Source: Chitinophaga sp. YR627 (GTDB taxonomy: Bacteria > Bacteroidota > Bacteroidia > Chitinophagales > Chitinophagaceae). Taken from it: DNA of 64,000 nucleotides. A program made the translations under genes and the position numbers. A model generated the notes under the pieces. It saw nothing but the letters and a program-made list of their open reading frames with translations, ran no database searches and had not been told where the DNA came from. Location: contig NZ_FOUX01000004.1 in NCBI RefSeq assembly GCF_900114995.1, positions 434,001 through 498,000 of the forward strand. The letters run 5' to 3'. Shown piece after piece: positions 43,553 to 53,476 of this stretch (positions are counted from its first letter, which is position 1; each line of letters starts with the position of its first letter).

Positions 43553-44575
43553 ATGTACAATTTTATCAAGAATATACTCTTCCGCTTTCCTCCGGAAAGC
43601 ATCCATTACCAGGTAATGAAGGGCCTGCAGATCATGCATGGTCTTCCCCTGGGAAAAAATATACTCCACTCCTTTTGTCAGCCGAAACGTAAAGGACTGG
43701 AAAGACAACTCTGGGGACTGACCTTTAAAAACCCTGTCGGCCTGGCCGCTGGTTTTGACAAGGACGCCCGTTTTACCGACGAACTGGCCAGTCTGGGCTT
43801 TGGCTTTGTGGAAATCGGTACGGTTACGCCAGTATCTCAGCCGGGTAATGATCAGCCACGTCTGTTCCGCCTGCCGGCAGACAAAGCGCTGATCAACCGT
43901 ATGGGTTTCAATAACGGAGGCGCTATCGCTGCTGCCAAACGCCTGCAAAAAAGAAAATCCAATATCATCATCGGGGGGAACATCGGTAAAAACAAGATCA
44001 CTCCTAACGAGGAAGCGATCAGTGATTACGAGAAATGTTTCCATGCCCTGTTTGATGTAGTGGATTACTTTGTCGTGAATGTAAGTTCTCCAAATACACC
44101 TAACCTGCGTGCATTACAGGAGAAAGAACCTCTGAAACAGCTGCTGCATCACCTGCAGACACTGAACAATCAGAAAAGCAAACCCAAACCGATATTGCTG
44201 AAAATAGCACCAGACCTGACTACGAGTCAGCTGGACGATATCATAGAAATCGTACAGGAAACCAAACTGGCGGGTATCGTAGCGACCAATACTACTATTG
44301 ACCGCTCCAACCTGGAAACCCCTGCTGCTGAAGTGGAAGCCATCGGCGCAGGTGGACTCAGCGGTCTGCCTGTAAGGGAGAAAGCAACAGAAGTGATCCG
44401 CTATATTCATAAAAACACCAATGGTGCTGTGCCGATCATTGCGGTAGGTGGTATCTTCACCGCTGCAGATGCCCAGGAAAAACTGGACGCCGGCGCCTCA
44501 CTGGTACAGGTCTATACAGGCTTCGTTTATGAGGGCCCGACCATCGTTAAGAAGATCTGCGAAGGATTACGTTAA
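43553..44575 (+). CDS. pyrD: Dihydroorotate dehydrogenase (quinone), class 2
   Basis: 340 residues. The N-terminal membrane-associating helices (NFIKNILFRFPPESIHYQVM) mark class 2, which uses quinone. Core motifs are NPVGLAAGFDKDARFTDEL, GFVEIGTVTPVSQPGN, NRMGFNNGG, FVVNVSSPNTPNLR with the catalytic Ser, KIAPDLT and VGGIFTAADAQEKLDAGASLVQVYTG for the FMN phosphate. It oxidises dihydroorotate to orotate in pyrimidine synthesis. It stands alone with a leaderless-looking promoter and a strong terminator. Confidence 0.93.
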   Translation: MYNFIKNILFRFPPESIHYQVMKGLQIMHGLPLGKNILHSFCQPKRKGLERQLWGLTFKNPVGLAAGFDKDARFTDELASLGFGFVEIGTVTPVSQPGNDQPRLFRLPADKALINRMGFNNGGAIAAAKRLQKRKSNIIIGGNIGKNKITPNEEAISDYEKCFHALFDVVDYFVVNVSSPNTPNLRALQEKEPLKQLLHHLQTLNNQKSKPKPILLKIAPDLTTSQLDDIIEIVQETKLAGIVATNTTIDRSNLETPAAEVEAIGAGGLSGLPVREKATEVIRYIHKNTNGAVPIIAVGGIFTAADAQEKLDAGASLVQVYTGFVYEGPTIVKKICEGLR

Positions 44576-44595
44576 TAATCCTGTTGATAAATAAT

Positions 44596-44640
44596 AAAAG
44601 CGAAGGGTGTCTGCCACATGGCAGACACCCTTCGCTTTTA
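44596..44640. terminator. Long terminator hairpin after pyrD
   Basis: Bases 44596-44616 and 44619-44639 are exact reverse complements, a 21-bp stem with a 2-nt gap, with AAAA/TTTT at the base. It lies 20 bp after the pyrD stop. Confidence 0.85.
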
Positions 44641-44742
44641 TCCCACTATCCAGAAACTGAAAACACTACTAAGATTCCTGAAATCATCACCATCATCCCT
44701 CCTGTTATCTGACTGACCTTTGACCTGTAAATATCAAATCAC

Positions 44743-45198
44743 ATGAAGACACCAGATATACAGGCAGCACCGCTGAGTGCTGAGGAAATAGCCGCTATAA
44801 AAGTATTTTACGGCGCATGGAAAGAACAGCAACCAGACCTGCTGGATAACGTCTGCACACCAGACTGGCAGGATATCCCACTGGGCCCCGGACAGGCAGA
44901 TGGCCCACAGGGGCTGAAAGATATCATCCGTAGCTTTGTAAGTATCTTCCCGGATATAGAGATCATTATTCATGAGATCATGGGTGTACACGAACGGGCA
45001 GCCGTAAGAGCTGCTATCACTTTTACACACGATAAAACAGTGTTGGGTATTCCTCCAACCAATGAGAAAGTGAGCATTCCATTGCATGAATTTCATTACC
45101 TGAAAGACGGAAAACTCACCCATACCTGGCATATGGAAGACTGGTTCGGATTACTCGTACAGAGTGGCGCGTGGACAGCCGAAGGATTGGGACAATAA
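44743..45198 (+). CDS. SnoaL-like ester cyclase family protein
   Basis: 151 residues with the SnoaL-like NTF2 fold pattern: AIKVFYGAWKEQQPDLLDNV, then GLKDIIRSFVSIFPDIEIII, HERAAVRAAITFTHDKTVLG and PLHEFHYLKDGKLTHTWHMEDWFGLLVQSG. The family includes polyketide cyclases and many proteins of unknown role. Nothing nearby points to a polyketide pathway, so the substrate is open. Terminated by a hairpin shared with the convergent GH127 gene. Confidence 0.8.
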   Translation: MKTPDIQAAPLSAEEIAAIKVFYGAWKEQQPDLLDNVCTPDWQDIPLGPGQADGPQGLKDIIRSFVSIFPDIEIIIHEIMGVHERAAVRAAITFTHDKTVLGIPPTNEKVSIPLHEFHYLKDGKLTHTWHMEDWFGLLVQSGAWTAEGLGQ

Positions 45199-45205
45199 AA
45201 AACAC

Positions 45206-45240
45206 AAAGGGCTGTCTACCCAATAGCAGACAGCCCTTTA
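45206..45240. terminator. Bidirectional terminator
   Basis: AAAGGGCTGTCT (45206-45217) pairs with AGACAGCCCTTT (45228-45239) around a 10-nt loop; A- and T-rich flanks serve both the SnoaL-like gene (+) and the GH127 gene (-). Confidence 0.85.
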
Positions 45241-45260
45241 CATTTATCAGATCTCATGCA

Positions 45261-47261
45261 TTACTGTGCCAGTATATCCACATCTGCGATCTTCGCAGGA
45301 AACCAAACATTCATCTCCCCTTCTCCCCGGTTTGCCCAGGCATAATAAGGGATCAGCGTAATTTGTCTGGGTGTCGTATTCACCTGCTGTTGCTGCACAT
45401 CTACATTGACACTTTTACCTTCTCCCTTCAATACAACAATGCCATTCAACAGCTCTTTTCTTTCTTCCGGCTGGAATATCGCAGGAAGTATAAGATTGCT
45501 GGTACGGCCATCATTATCTTTCCACTCAGCGCAATACATTAACGGTCCACGCTGAACCGCCACTTTTCCTATGTCATCTTTGATCTTATTATCCGCCAAT
45601 ACTTCATGTGTATCCATTGGCAGCTGCATTTCCACAAGATCCTTTTTACTCCATTTTCTTTTGATCACGGCATATCCCTGCTCCAGCTGGTAATCAACCG
45701 ACTGACCATTTACTTTGATCACTACCTTGTGCTGATCCTGGTCTTTGAAATGATATAATCCACCAGGAATGGCTTCCTGTCTCGCCCATCCCGGCACACG
45801 CAGTTTTAAGGTAAATTCAGTGGCTGTTGCCGGTTCAATATTGAAACGCAGATCGCCGTTCCATGGATAATTGTTGGTCTGTACGATCTTCACTTTCTGC
45901 TTTTCTACCTGGATATTAGCAGTACTGCTGATAAACAGATTCACATATACATCCCTGGCTTTCTGTGCATAGATATAACCAGGTAATGAGGGCAGAAAGC
46001 GCGCCATGTTAGTAGGGCAACAGGAACACTCAAACCATCCGGAACGGCCAGGTTCCATACTGTGATGATGCACGCCATTTCTGATCTGCATAGCATTAGT
46101 ATAAAAGAAGGATTTACCATCCAGTCCGACGCCGGCTATCAGTCCGTTGTACAACACTTTCTCCAGCATATCCACATATTTCGCATCACCGTGCAACTGG
46201 AACATCCGCACATTCCAGAAAGCATTACCGATCGCTGCGCAGGTTTCGTTATAAGCGGTCGCATTAGGCAATTCATAGTTCTCACCAAAACGTTCTCCAT
46301 CAGGAATAGCACCGATCCCTCCCTGTACATAGATCTTTTTTGTGGCCATATTATCCCAGATCCTGTCTATTGCATGCAGATAGGCAGTATCTCCATCCAG
46401 TGCAGCTACATCGGCCATCGCTGCATACAGATACATGGCTCTTACGGCATGTCCTACGGCTTCAGACTGATTAACAACGGGCTCCTGGTCCTGCCAGTAT
46501 TTCCCATTCTCCCACTGATTTCTGCTCTTTGGATTGTACTGACGTTTGCCCCTTTCATCGATGAAGAACCTGGCCAGTTGCAGGTATTCTTTTTTACCGG
46601 TGATACGGTATAAACGTACTAATCCCATTTCCACTACTTCATGTCCCGGCGCTACACCACGTTTTCCGGGTCCGAATGTCAATACCAGCAGGTCGGCATT
46701 CTTCAGGGCAATATCCAGGAAATTACGTTTGCCGGTAGCCAGGTAATGTGCGGCGGCAGCTTCGAACATATGTCCGGAGTTATACAACTCGTGACTCAGT
46801 TCATGTTCTCTTACCCAGCGTTCCGGGCCAGCCCAGTCATGCGGATGCGCCGGGTCTATGGTACGGGCAGTATACAGATAACCATCCGGTTCCTGTGCTT
46901 TCGCTACGATCGTGATCAGCGAATCTACATAGGCATCCATCTTTTTATCTGGTGTTACTGCCATTGAATAAGCTGCTCCTTCAATCGTTTTATAAATATC
47001 TGTATCGTCGAAAGGATACTTTGTACAGAACTTACCTTGCTTTGCAGCTGCCATCTCAAAGTTCTTCACACGGCCGGTACTTTCACATCTCGCAAAGGAA
47101 GCCGGGATTGTGACGGTATGATTGACACGGATCCTTGGCAGCCAGAAGCTGTCAGTCAGTTTTACAGCGGTGATATCCACCCCTCTTACAGGATAGTCAG
47201 CCTGCTGCGCACACAAAGGCAGGGCATACAGCAGGGCCAGTGTTAACAATTGTTTCTTCAT
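45261..47261 (-). CDS. GH127 beta-L-arabinofuranosidase-type glycosidase
   Basis: 666 residues with a signal peptide (LLTLALLYALPLCA). The family opening DITAVKLTDSFWLPRIRVN, the GAAYSM helix and EHELYNSGH-type motif (HELSHELYNSGHM) are present. The catalytic and zinc-binding set of GH127 is visible: GERFGENYELPNATAYNETC and the Cys-rich ECSCCPTN near residue 410, whose Cys residues bind zinc and provide the nucleophile in the Bifidobacterium enzyme. It should release L-arabinofuranose or a related sugar in the periplasm. It lies 11 bp after the SusD gene, in the same operon. Confidence 0.88.
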   Translation of the reverse strand: MKKQLLTLALLYALPLCAQQADYPVRGVDITAVKLTDSFWLPRIRVNHTVTIPASFARCESTGRVKNFEMAAAKQGKFCTKYPFDDTDIYKTIEGAAYSMAVTPDKKMDAYVDSLITIVAKAQEPDGYLYTARTIDPAHPHDWAGPERWVREHELSHELYNSGHMFEAAAAHYLATGKRNFLDIALKNADLLVLTFGPGKRGVAPGHEVVEMGLVRLYRITGKKEYLQLARFFIDERGKRQYNPKSRNQWENGKYWQDQEPVVNQSEAVGHAVRAMYLYAAMADVAALDGDTAYLHAIDRIWDNMATKKIYVQGGIGAIPDGERFGENYELPNATAYNETCAAIGNAFWNVRMFQLHGDAKYVDMLEKVLYNGLIAGVGLDGKSFFYTNAMQIRNGVHHHSMEPGRSGWFECSCCPTNMARFLPSLPGYIYAQKARDVYVNLFISSTANIQVEKQKVKIVQTNNYPWNGDLRFNIEPATATEFTLKLRVPGWARQEAIPGGLYHFKDQDQHKVVIKVNGQSVDYQLEQGYAVIKRKWSKKDLVEMQLPMDTHEVLADNKIKDDIGKVAVQRGPLMYCAEWKDNDGRTSNLILPAIFQPEERKELLNGIVVLKGEGKSVNVDVQQQQVNTTPRQITLIPYYAWANRGEGEMNVWFPAKIADVDILAQ

Positions 47262-47272
47262 AACCTTTATTA

Positions 47273-48889
47273 TTAGTAACCAGTATTCTGCTTCAGATTG
47301 CCGTTCTTGTTGATCTCAATACGGGGAATAGGAAAGAGTGTGCGGTAATCACCATTCGGCAAATGTGAGAACCAGGCTTTCCTTGTAAATACTTTAAAAC
47401 GGATCATATCCTGTCTGCGACGATCTTCCTGGTTAAACTCCCATCCCAGTTCATCCAGAAAACGGCCATATTGTACATTATCGCCACCCTCTATCGTTTG
47501 ATTCAGGTGATTACGCAGACCATAGTTATACACACTTCCTTTCACCAGATCAGCGGCTGTTACGATCGCTTTTTCCGGATGATCGGTGAAGTTACGGCGT
47601 CTTACTTCTGTAACCAGATCAGCTGCAGCAGCGGTCTTTCCATCCCTCATCAGACACTCTGCTTTCATCATCAGAATGTCCGCATATCTGAATAAAGGCC
47701 AGTCATTACTCAGCTGCACATTCGCATTCTGTTTGATCTCAAATTTACCCAGACGGAAACCATGGATCTCTTCTGAAAGATCGATACCCGGCACCTCATT
47801 TACAAATGCCAGTGGCTTTCCGGTATAAGCCCCCATTGTACAGTTAAGCGGTTCTCCTGCAGCGCTGTATTGCTGTCCTTTGATCCAGTTATCCCGATAG
47901 CGGGCATCATCCTGGTCAAAGGTGTTAATAAACTGTGGGATCGCACAGATACCGCCCCATGGGGTAGACTTCAGGTTATAAGTCGCCTGACTGGCAGGCT
48001 GCAATGTCTGCATATGTATATCAAAGGCATTCCAGTCAGTCACATATGTTTCATCAAAAGGCAGTGCGAAGATGATCTCTTTTGAATTTTCATTCTCTGT
48101 AACAAACAGGTTACGCTGTATCGGTTCCAGGATAAACCCTTTTCCTGAATTGATGATGGCATCGCAGGCGGTGATACAGTCAGCCCAGGCAGCAGTACCG
48201 GTATAGACTTCCGCATTGATATACATCTTAGCCAGTAAGGAATAAGCTGCCCACTTATTGAATTTGCCATAAGTGGATTTATCATTCTTGTCACTCAGTA
48301 AACCGATATTGTCTTTGATCTCTTTGATGATGAAGTCGTATACTTCTTTTCTTGAACTTTGTTCAGGCAGGAATCCATCAGGCACATTAAAGTCTGTCAC
48401 GATCGGCACATTGCCATATACGTCACACAACACATAGTAGTAGGAAGCCCGCAGTACCTTCAGTTCCGCCAGTGTCTCTTCCTTACCACTGGTAACAGGT
48501 ATCGCACCTGATTCCAGCTGATAGATCACGCGGTTACAGTTAGTGATACCAGCATATGTACGGCCCCAGGTGTTGATGGTCACATCATCGTCAGAGGTCC
48601 ATTTATGTTCATGTAAACGACGATAGATACCTCCATCTACCCAGCCATTGGGTCGTGCAGGCACTACGGCTTCATCTGAAGTCGCTTCCTGGATACGCGC
48701 ATATCCATTCCAGCCATTCAATACAATACGCCAGTTCACATAAGCAGCGCCTACCAGCGATGCCAGGTCCTGTGCGGTAGGTTCAAATTGTCCGGCGATG
48801 ATCTGATTATAACTATCATCTTTCAATTTGGTACAGCTACAGAGAACGATCAATGTAGCCAGCAATATTTTTTTTGCAGTATGTTTCAT
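47273..48889 (-). CDS. SusD/RagB family glycan-binding lipoprotein
   Basis: 538 residues with lipobox LIVLCSC. The SusD layout is clear: a TPR-rich helical fold (VLRASYYYVLCDVYGNVPIVTDF, YDFIIKEIKDNIGLLS, KWAAYSLLAKMYINAEVYTG), a middle binding part, and the C-terminal RYADILMMKAECLMRDGK with LDELGWEFNQEDRRRQDMIRF. It binds sugar at the cell surface as the lid of the SusC channel encoded 18 bp upstream. Confidence 0.92.
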   Translation of the reverse strand: MKHTAKKILLATLIVLCSCTKLKDDSYNQIIAGQFEPTAQDLASLVGAAYVNWRIVLNGWNGYARIQEATSDEAVVPARPNGWVDGGIYRRLHEHKWTSDDDVTINTWGRTYAGITNCNRVIYQLESGAIPVTSGKEETLAELKVLRASYYYVLCDVYGNVPIVTDFNVPDGFLPEQSSRKEVYDFIIKEIKDNIGLLSDKNDKSTYGKFNKWAAYSLLAKMYINAEVYTGTAAWADCITACDAIINSGKGFILEPIQRNLFVTENENSKEIIFALPFDETYVTDWNAFDIHMQTLQPASQATYNLKSTPWGGICAIPQFINTFDQDDARYRDNWIKGQQYSAAGEPLNCTMGAYTGKPLAFVNEVPGIDLSEEIHGFRLGKFEIKQNANVQLSNDWPLFRYADILMMKAECLMRDGKTAAAADLVTEVRRRNFTDHPEKAIVTAADLVKGSVYNYGLRNHLNQTIEGGDNVQYGRFLDELGWEFNQEDRRRQDMIRFKVFTRKAWFSHLPNGDYRTLFPIPRIEINKNGNLKQNTGY

Positions 48890-48907
48890 AACGGTAGCAT
48901 TAACGGA

Positions 48908-51900
48908 TCAGAAACTCATGTTTACACCAACAGTAAATGTTCTCACAGACGGATATTTATCCCTGTCATCAACACCAGGCGCCAGTCCCAGTCTGTTCAC
49001 TTCAGGATCTATCCCTTTATAACCAGTGATCACAAAAGTGTTCAGCGTGGATACATACACTCTTGCGGCATGCACGTATTTTGATTTCAGGTTACGGAAA
49101 TTATAGCCCAGTGTGATGTTATCTACCTTCCAGAAATCACCATCTTCCACATAGTAGCTATTGAACTCCAGCGGCATATCCTTACTCAGTACTGCTTTAC
49201 CGAACACCTTATCATAAGCTGATTTCAGGCGATTGTATTGCTGCAGACCGGTATTCTCATAATACATCCGCTGAAAGTTCAGTATCTGATAATCAAATGC
49301 ACCGCGCATAGTGATATTCAGGTCAAACTGTTTGTAGCGGAAGCTGTTGTTCCATCCACCGTAATATTTCGGCAAACCATTTCCCAGTACACGCTTATCC
49401 TCAAAGGCATGCTGGTAGTCGTCATAATTAACTGGTTTTCCATCACGGCCTTCATAGATCCATTTACCATCCTGAGAGATGTCTGTTACCTTGAACCCAT
49501 AGAAGTCACCGATCTTGTCACCGATATTTACAATGTGCGTGAAGGTCTGGATCGGTTCACCGGTCCCGCCGGTTGTGAAATAGTTATTGGTAGCCTTGTA
49601 GATATTATTGGAAAGACTGAGCAATTTATTGGTATTCGTAGAGAAGTTCACGCTGCTGCTCCATTCGAAGTCTTTTGTTTTGACAGGAATAAAGTTCACG
49701 ATCACTTCCAGACCTTTGTTTTCCATCTTACCAACGTTGGCACGGGTAGAAGAAAAGAGGTTCGGCGGACTAGGCACCTGATAATCATACAGCAATCCAT
49801 TGATACGACGGATGTAGTAATCTACGCTACCGCTGATCCTGCCCTGTAACATGGAGAAGTCAGCACCGGCATTGGTTTCATGTTTCTCTTCCCAGCGCAG
49901 GTCTGCATTCGGGTTCTGTGAAGGTCCGAGTGTCTGAATCCATACGCCATTGGAATATACATAGGAACCATAGCTCAGAATGGCCACACCCAGAAACAGG
50001 TCGGTCGGCTGTGTACCTGTAACGCCATATCCTACACGCAGTTTCAGGTCATCAAACAGACTTTGTCCTTTCATGAATGCCTCATTGCTGATACGCCAGC
50101 CCGCGGATATCGCCGGGAAGTTACCCCATGGCTGTTTCGTACCGTACAACTGACTGGCAGCTTCATGTCTTAAACTGGCCATTAACAAATAACGATCATC
50201 AAAACTATAGCTTGCCCTGCCGAAGAAGCCGATCAGGTTTGTTTCTCTTTTTTCGCTGTATTCCGGCGCCAGTCCTTCTTTCAGTGCCTGTCCGATACCA
50301 ATGTTATTATAGGTAAAGCGGTCGGTCGGGAAATCCCAGTTCTGTGCCCAGTGTGTATTGAACTCATTCTCCTGATAACTGTAGCCACCCAATAAAGTGA
50401 ACTTATGACGTCCGATATTCTTATTGTATTGCGCTGTCAGTTCCATCAGCCTGTCAATAGATTGTGTACCTCCTACGGAAGCATATCCATTCCGGCCGTC
50501 TCTCAGCGTGGAGATATGACGCTTGGTCTCTGAATACCCTCTGTCTTCATTATAACGCGTATAAGAGAACAATGCAGACAGTTTCAGTCCTTCGACAGGC
50601 AAGAGGGTCAGCGAGCCATTTAAACGGGAATTCTGGGATGTATTACGGCCATCACTCTCATATAATCTTGACAGGGGGTTTTCATAGTTGAAAAGTCCTG
50701 TCTGCTCGTACCAGTTTCCTAAGGAATCACGTACCGGTGAAGTCGGGTTCCGGATCATGGCCTGTCTGTAGGTATAACCATTGAAACTGAATCCATCACC
50801 GGTAGTAGTGTATTTATTATTAGCGTTCAGCATACCCAGATTGATACGAAGTTTATCATCCAGCATACTGTGATTGATATCAATGCGGCCGGTAAAGGTG
50901 CGGTTATCTGACTTCTTCATGATACCTTCCAGGGAACGGTAATTCACATTGGCGAGGTAGTTTGTTTTACTGTTTCCCCCTCTGAAAGTCAGGTTATGCA
51001 CATGGGTCAGCGGCGTCTGTGATATTTCTTTCAGCCAGTCTGTATTAGCGCCCTGGTTCCAGGAAGCATCCCTGAGGCCTTCAGCGATCTGTTTACGATA
51101 GTCAGCTGCAGTCAGCATGTCCGGTTTGCGGGCAATCGTCTGTGTACTTACATAACCACTGTAATCTACGGAGTTACTGAATGTACCACTGGCTCTGCGG
51201 GTGGTGATGATGATCACACCGTTGGTACCACGCGTACCATAAATTGCAGCCGCAGAACCATCTTTCAGTACGTCGACTGACTCTATGTCTTCCGGCGCTA
51301 CGGTCTTCAGGTCACCGGGAATACCATCTATCAGCACCAGAGGATTGGCATTCGCACCCAGCAGTGTTGTATTACCACGCAACAGGATCTGTGAACCACT
51401 GGTAGGATCACCACTGGGGGTACCGATTGACAGACCGGCAACTTTACCCTGTAAGAGCTGACCAGCATCCAGTACGTTTCCCTTGATGAAGTTTTCTGAT
51501 TTTACTGTGGCGACAGCACTGGTCAGATCGCCTTTTCGCAGACTACCATAACCAATCACTACCACGTCAGCCAGAGAGTTTTCACTCAATGTCAGCTGAA
51601 TACTCAGCTGACTACGGCCCCTTACCGCTACTTCCTGTGTACGATAACCGATATAACTGATCAGCAGTGTATCGGCATCGCCCCTGGCTTCCAGTGAAAA
51701 GACGCCTTTATCGTTTGTCATGGTACCGGCGCGGGATGCTTTTACGACGATACTTACACCCGGAAGCGGCTGACCTTTTTCATCGGTCACTATCCCGGTA
51801 ATCACCTTCTCCATTCCTGCAGGGGGTGTAATCCCCTCTGCGACAGCCTGCATGGCGGCTGACATAGGTCTTCTTTTGATAATAATATAATTACCATCCT

Positions 51901-52267
51901 GTACATAGAACAGTTCATCGGGCAGCAATATATCCAGCACTTCTTTCAGGGAACGTTTTGTTCCTTCGAGTGCGGGAGCAGGAATGCTGCTGGCAAGAGC
52001 GCCATCCACAATAAAAAAGAAGGGTGCCTGCGTTTCGATACGCTTGAGGACTTTGTCCAGTTTGCCTTCTTTGGTGTTGAGCTGCAACATGACGGTATTG
52101 AGGTCCTGCCCACTGGAGGGCCGGGCCATCAGTAGTAATGTTGTCGTGCACAGCACCATCATTATCATGATCACAGTACGCATCAGCTTAAATAAGAGAT
52201 CAGGTAAATAATATATCAGCCGGGAAGAGCGCATAGGCATCCCTGACAAAATACCGGAGTATTTCAT
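48908..52267 (-). CDS. SusC/RagA family TonB-linked outer-membrane protein with STN domain
   Basis: 1119 residues. After the membrane-targeting N terminus (VIMIMMVLCTTTLLLMA) come an STN domain at about 60-130 (KLDKVLKRIETQAPFFFIVDG), the Ig-like domain (VITGIVTDEKGQPLPGVSIV, LLISYIGYRTQEVAV), the plug (GYGSLRKGDLTSAVATVKSE, VDVLKDGSAAAIYGTRGTNG) and a barrel ending TVGVNMSF. The STN domain fits regulation through the FecR/sigma pair upstream. It imports the glycan bound by SusD. Confidence 0.92.
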   Translation of the reverse strand: MKYSGILSGMPMRSSRLIYYLPDLLFKLMRTVIMIMMVLCTTTLLLMARPSSGQDLNTVMLQLNTKEGKLDKVLKRIETQAPFFFIVDGALASSIPAPALEGTKRSLKEVLDILLPDELFYVQDGNYIIIKRRPMSAAMQAVAEGITPPAGMEKVITGIVTDEKGQPLPGVSIVVKASRAGTMTNDKGVFSLEARGDADTLLISYIGYRTQEVAVRGRSQLSIQLTLSENSLADVVVIGYGSLRKGDLTSAVATVKSENFIKGNVLDAGQLLQGKVAGLSIGTPSGDPTSGSQILLRGNTTLLGANANPLVLIDGIPGDLKTVAPEDIESVDVLKDGSAAAIYGTRGTNGVIIITTRRASGTFSNSVDYSGYVSTQTIARKPDMLTAADYRKQIAEGLRDASWNQGANTDWLKEISQTPLTHVHNLTFRGGNSKTNYLANVNYRSLEGIMKKSDNRTFTGRIDINHSMLDDKLRINLGMLNANNKYTTTGDGFSFNGYTYRQAMIRNPTSPVRDSLGNWYEQTGLFNYENPLSRLYESDGRNTSQNSRLNGSLTLLPVEGLKLSALFSYTRYNEDRGYSETKRHISTLRDGRNGYASVGGTQSIDRLMELTAQYNKNIGRHKFTLLGGYSYQENEFNTHWAQNWDFPTDRFTYNNIGIGQALKEGLAPEYSEKRETNLIGFFGRASYSFDDRYLLMASLRHEAASQLYGTKQPWGNFPAISAGWRISNEAFMKGQSLFDDLKLRVGYGVTGTQPTDLFLGVAILSYGSYVYSNGVWIQTLGPSQNPNADLRWEEKHETNAGADFSMLQGRISGSVDYYIRRINGLLYDYQVPSPPNLFSSTRANVGKMENKGLEVIVNFIPVKTKDFEWSSSVNFSTNTNKLLSLSNNIYKATNNYFTTGGTGEPIQTFTHIVNIGDKIGDFYGFKVTDISQDGKWIYEGRDGKPVNYDDYQHAFEDKRVLGNGLPKYYGGWNNSFRYKQFDLNITMRGAFDYQILNFQRMYYENTGLQQYNRLKSAYDKVFGKAVLSKDMPLEFNSYYVEDGDFWKVDNITLGYNFRNLKSKYVHAARVYVSTLNTFVITGYKGIDPEVNRLGLAPGVDDRDKYPSVRTFTVGVNMSF

Positions 52268-52456
52268 ATCTTTAAATGCATTTTGTATGATGTAATAGAA
52301 TACAAAGCCGTAGCGCCTGTTTGCATGTATGGTTTGCAGACTTTGATGCAGACAGCGCTATGTTTATCCTTTCCTTTCAGGAAGGGATTTTTTATGTGGT
52401 GTTACCTGGGAAATTGTTTGTTTTTTTCATAACGGGATTACTTATTGTGCGTGAAA

Positions 52457-53293
52457 TTATAAACTGCAACCTTGTCCGCTGATATACACTTCCTGCTGAT
52501 CTTCGCTGATGCGGTACGTGGAATTGTTAATCTTACATAATAGTCCGAGTATCCTCTCCAACGTGGCATGTTCATCAAAACTGGCGATGAAAGTACATTT
52601 GCGCAGTGCTTCGTTTTCAAAGTGAAAAGTGACCCCATATTTTCTGCTCAGGTTATTCGCCACTGTTTCAAATGTTTCATTATCGATCTCAAACCTGCCG
52701 TGGATCCAGGCGTGGGCAACCGTAGCGTTCACTGTTCGTTCGACTGTCGTTTTTTCCAGCGTGATCTGCTTGTTGGCTGTTAATATGCTGATATGTTGTT
52801 TTTCATCCTGTACCTGGATCTTTCCGGAAGCAACCGTAATAGCGACTGCTTCATTATTATATGCTTTGATATTAAAAGAAGTGCCCAGTACTGTCGTGAT
52901 ACATTTGCCGGCTTTTACGATGAATGGTTGGGTCCTTTTGCTGACGTCGAAGAATCCTTCTCCTGTCAGTGTTACTTCCCGCGAGAGCGTGTCTTCCCTG
53001 TACTGTAGTTTACTGTCCGCATTCAGCCATACGATGGAACTATCTGGAAGTACGATCCTGTTCTGTTGTTCACGAGGTACATAGACTGCCATCCTGCGTC
53101 CTTCCGGTTTTTGTATGATCCACCAGACACCGGCTGTCAGCAGTATTGTGGCGGCTATACCTATCCACCAGACAGGTTTATACTTCTTTTCCTCCTCTTT
53201 CCCATACCATTGCATCAGAACTGCGGTTTCTTCTTCAGTAGCAGTACCAGCCAGCCATTTATGTGCAATGGAACGAATGTAGTCATCAGACAT
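52457..53293 (-). CDS. FecR-family anti-sigma factor
   Basis: 278 residues. The short cytoplasmic part (SIAHKWLAGTATEEETAVLMQWY) is followed by one membrane helix (about 42-60, WWIGIAATILLTAGVWWII), the FecR domain (VLPDSSIVWLNADSKLQY, TVLGTSFNIKAYN) and the DUF4974 domain (NETFETVANNLSRKYGVTFHF). It should inhibit the sigma factor encoded 184 bp upstream until SusC senses its glycan. Confidence 0.9.
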   Translation of the reverse strand: MSDDYIRSIAHKWLAGTATEEETAVLMQWYGKEEEKKYKPVWWIGIAATILLTAGVWWIIQKPEGRRMAVYVPREQQNRIVLPDSSIVWLNADSKLQYREDTLSREVTLTGEGFFDVSKRTQPFIVKAGKCITTVLGTSFNIKAYNNEAVAITVASGKIQVQDEKQHISILTANKQITLEKTTVERTVNATVAHAWIHGRFEIDNETFETVANNLSRKYGVTFHFENEALRKCTFIASFDEHATLERILGLLCKINNSTYRISEDQQEVYISGQGCSL

Positions 53294-53476
53294 CGGCTTC
53301 AGTATTGTATATTATATATAGAGTGTTAAACTGACAATTTACCCTTGGTGTAAATAAAATATTTTTCTGAGGAGGGTTTAGCGGAGGAGATGTACAATGT
53401 ATCTGGTTTTACCTGTAAGGTTTTCAGGATGCTGAAGGAGATGTGCTTGTTTTAGATAATATATTGCTGTTTGCGA

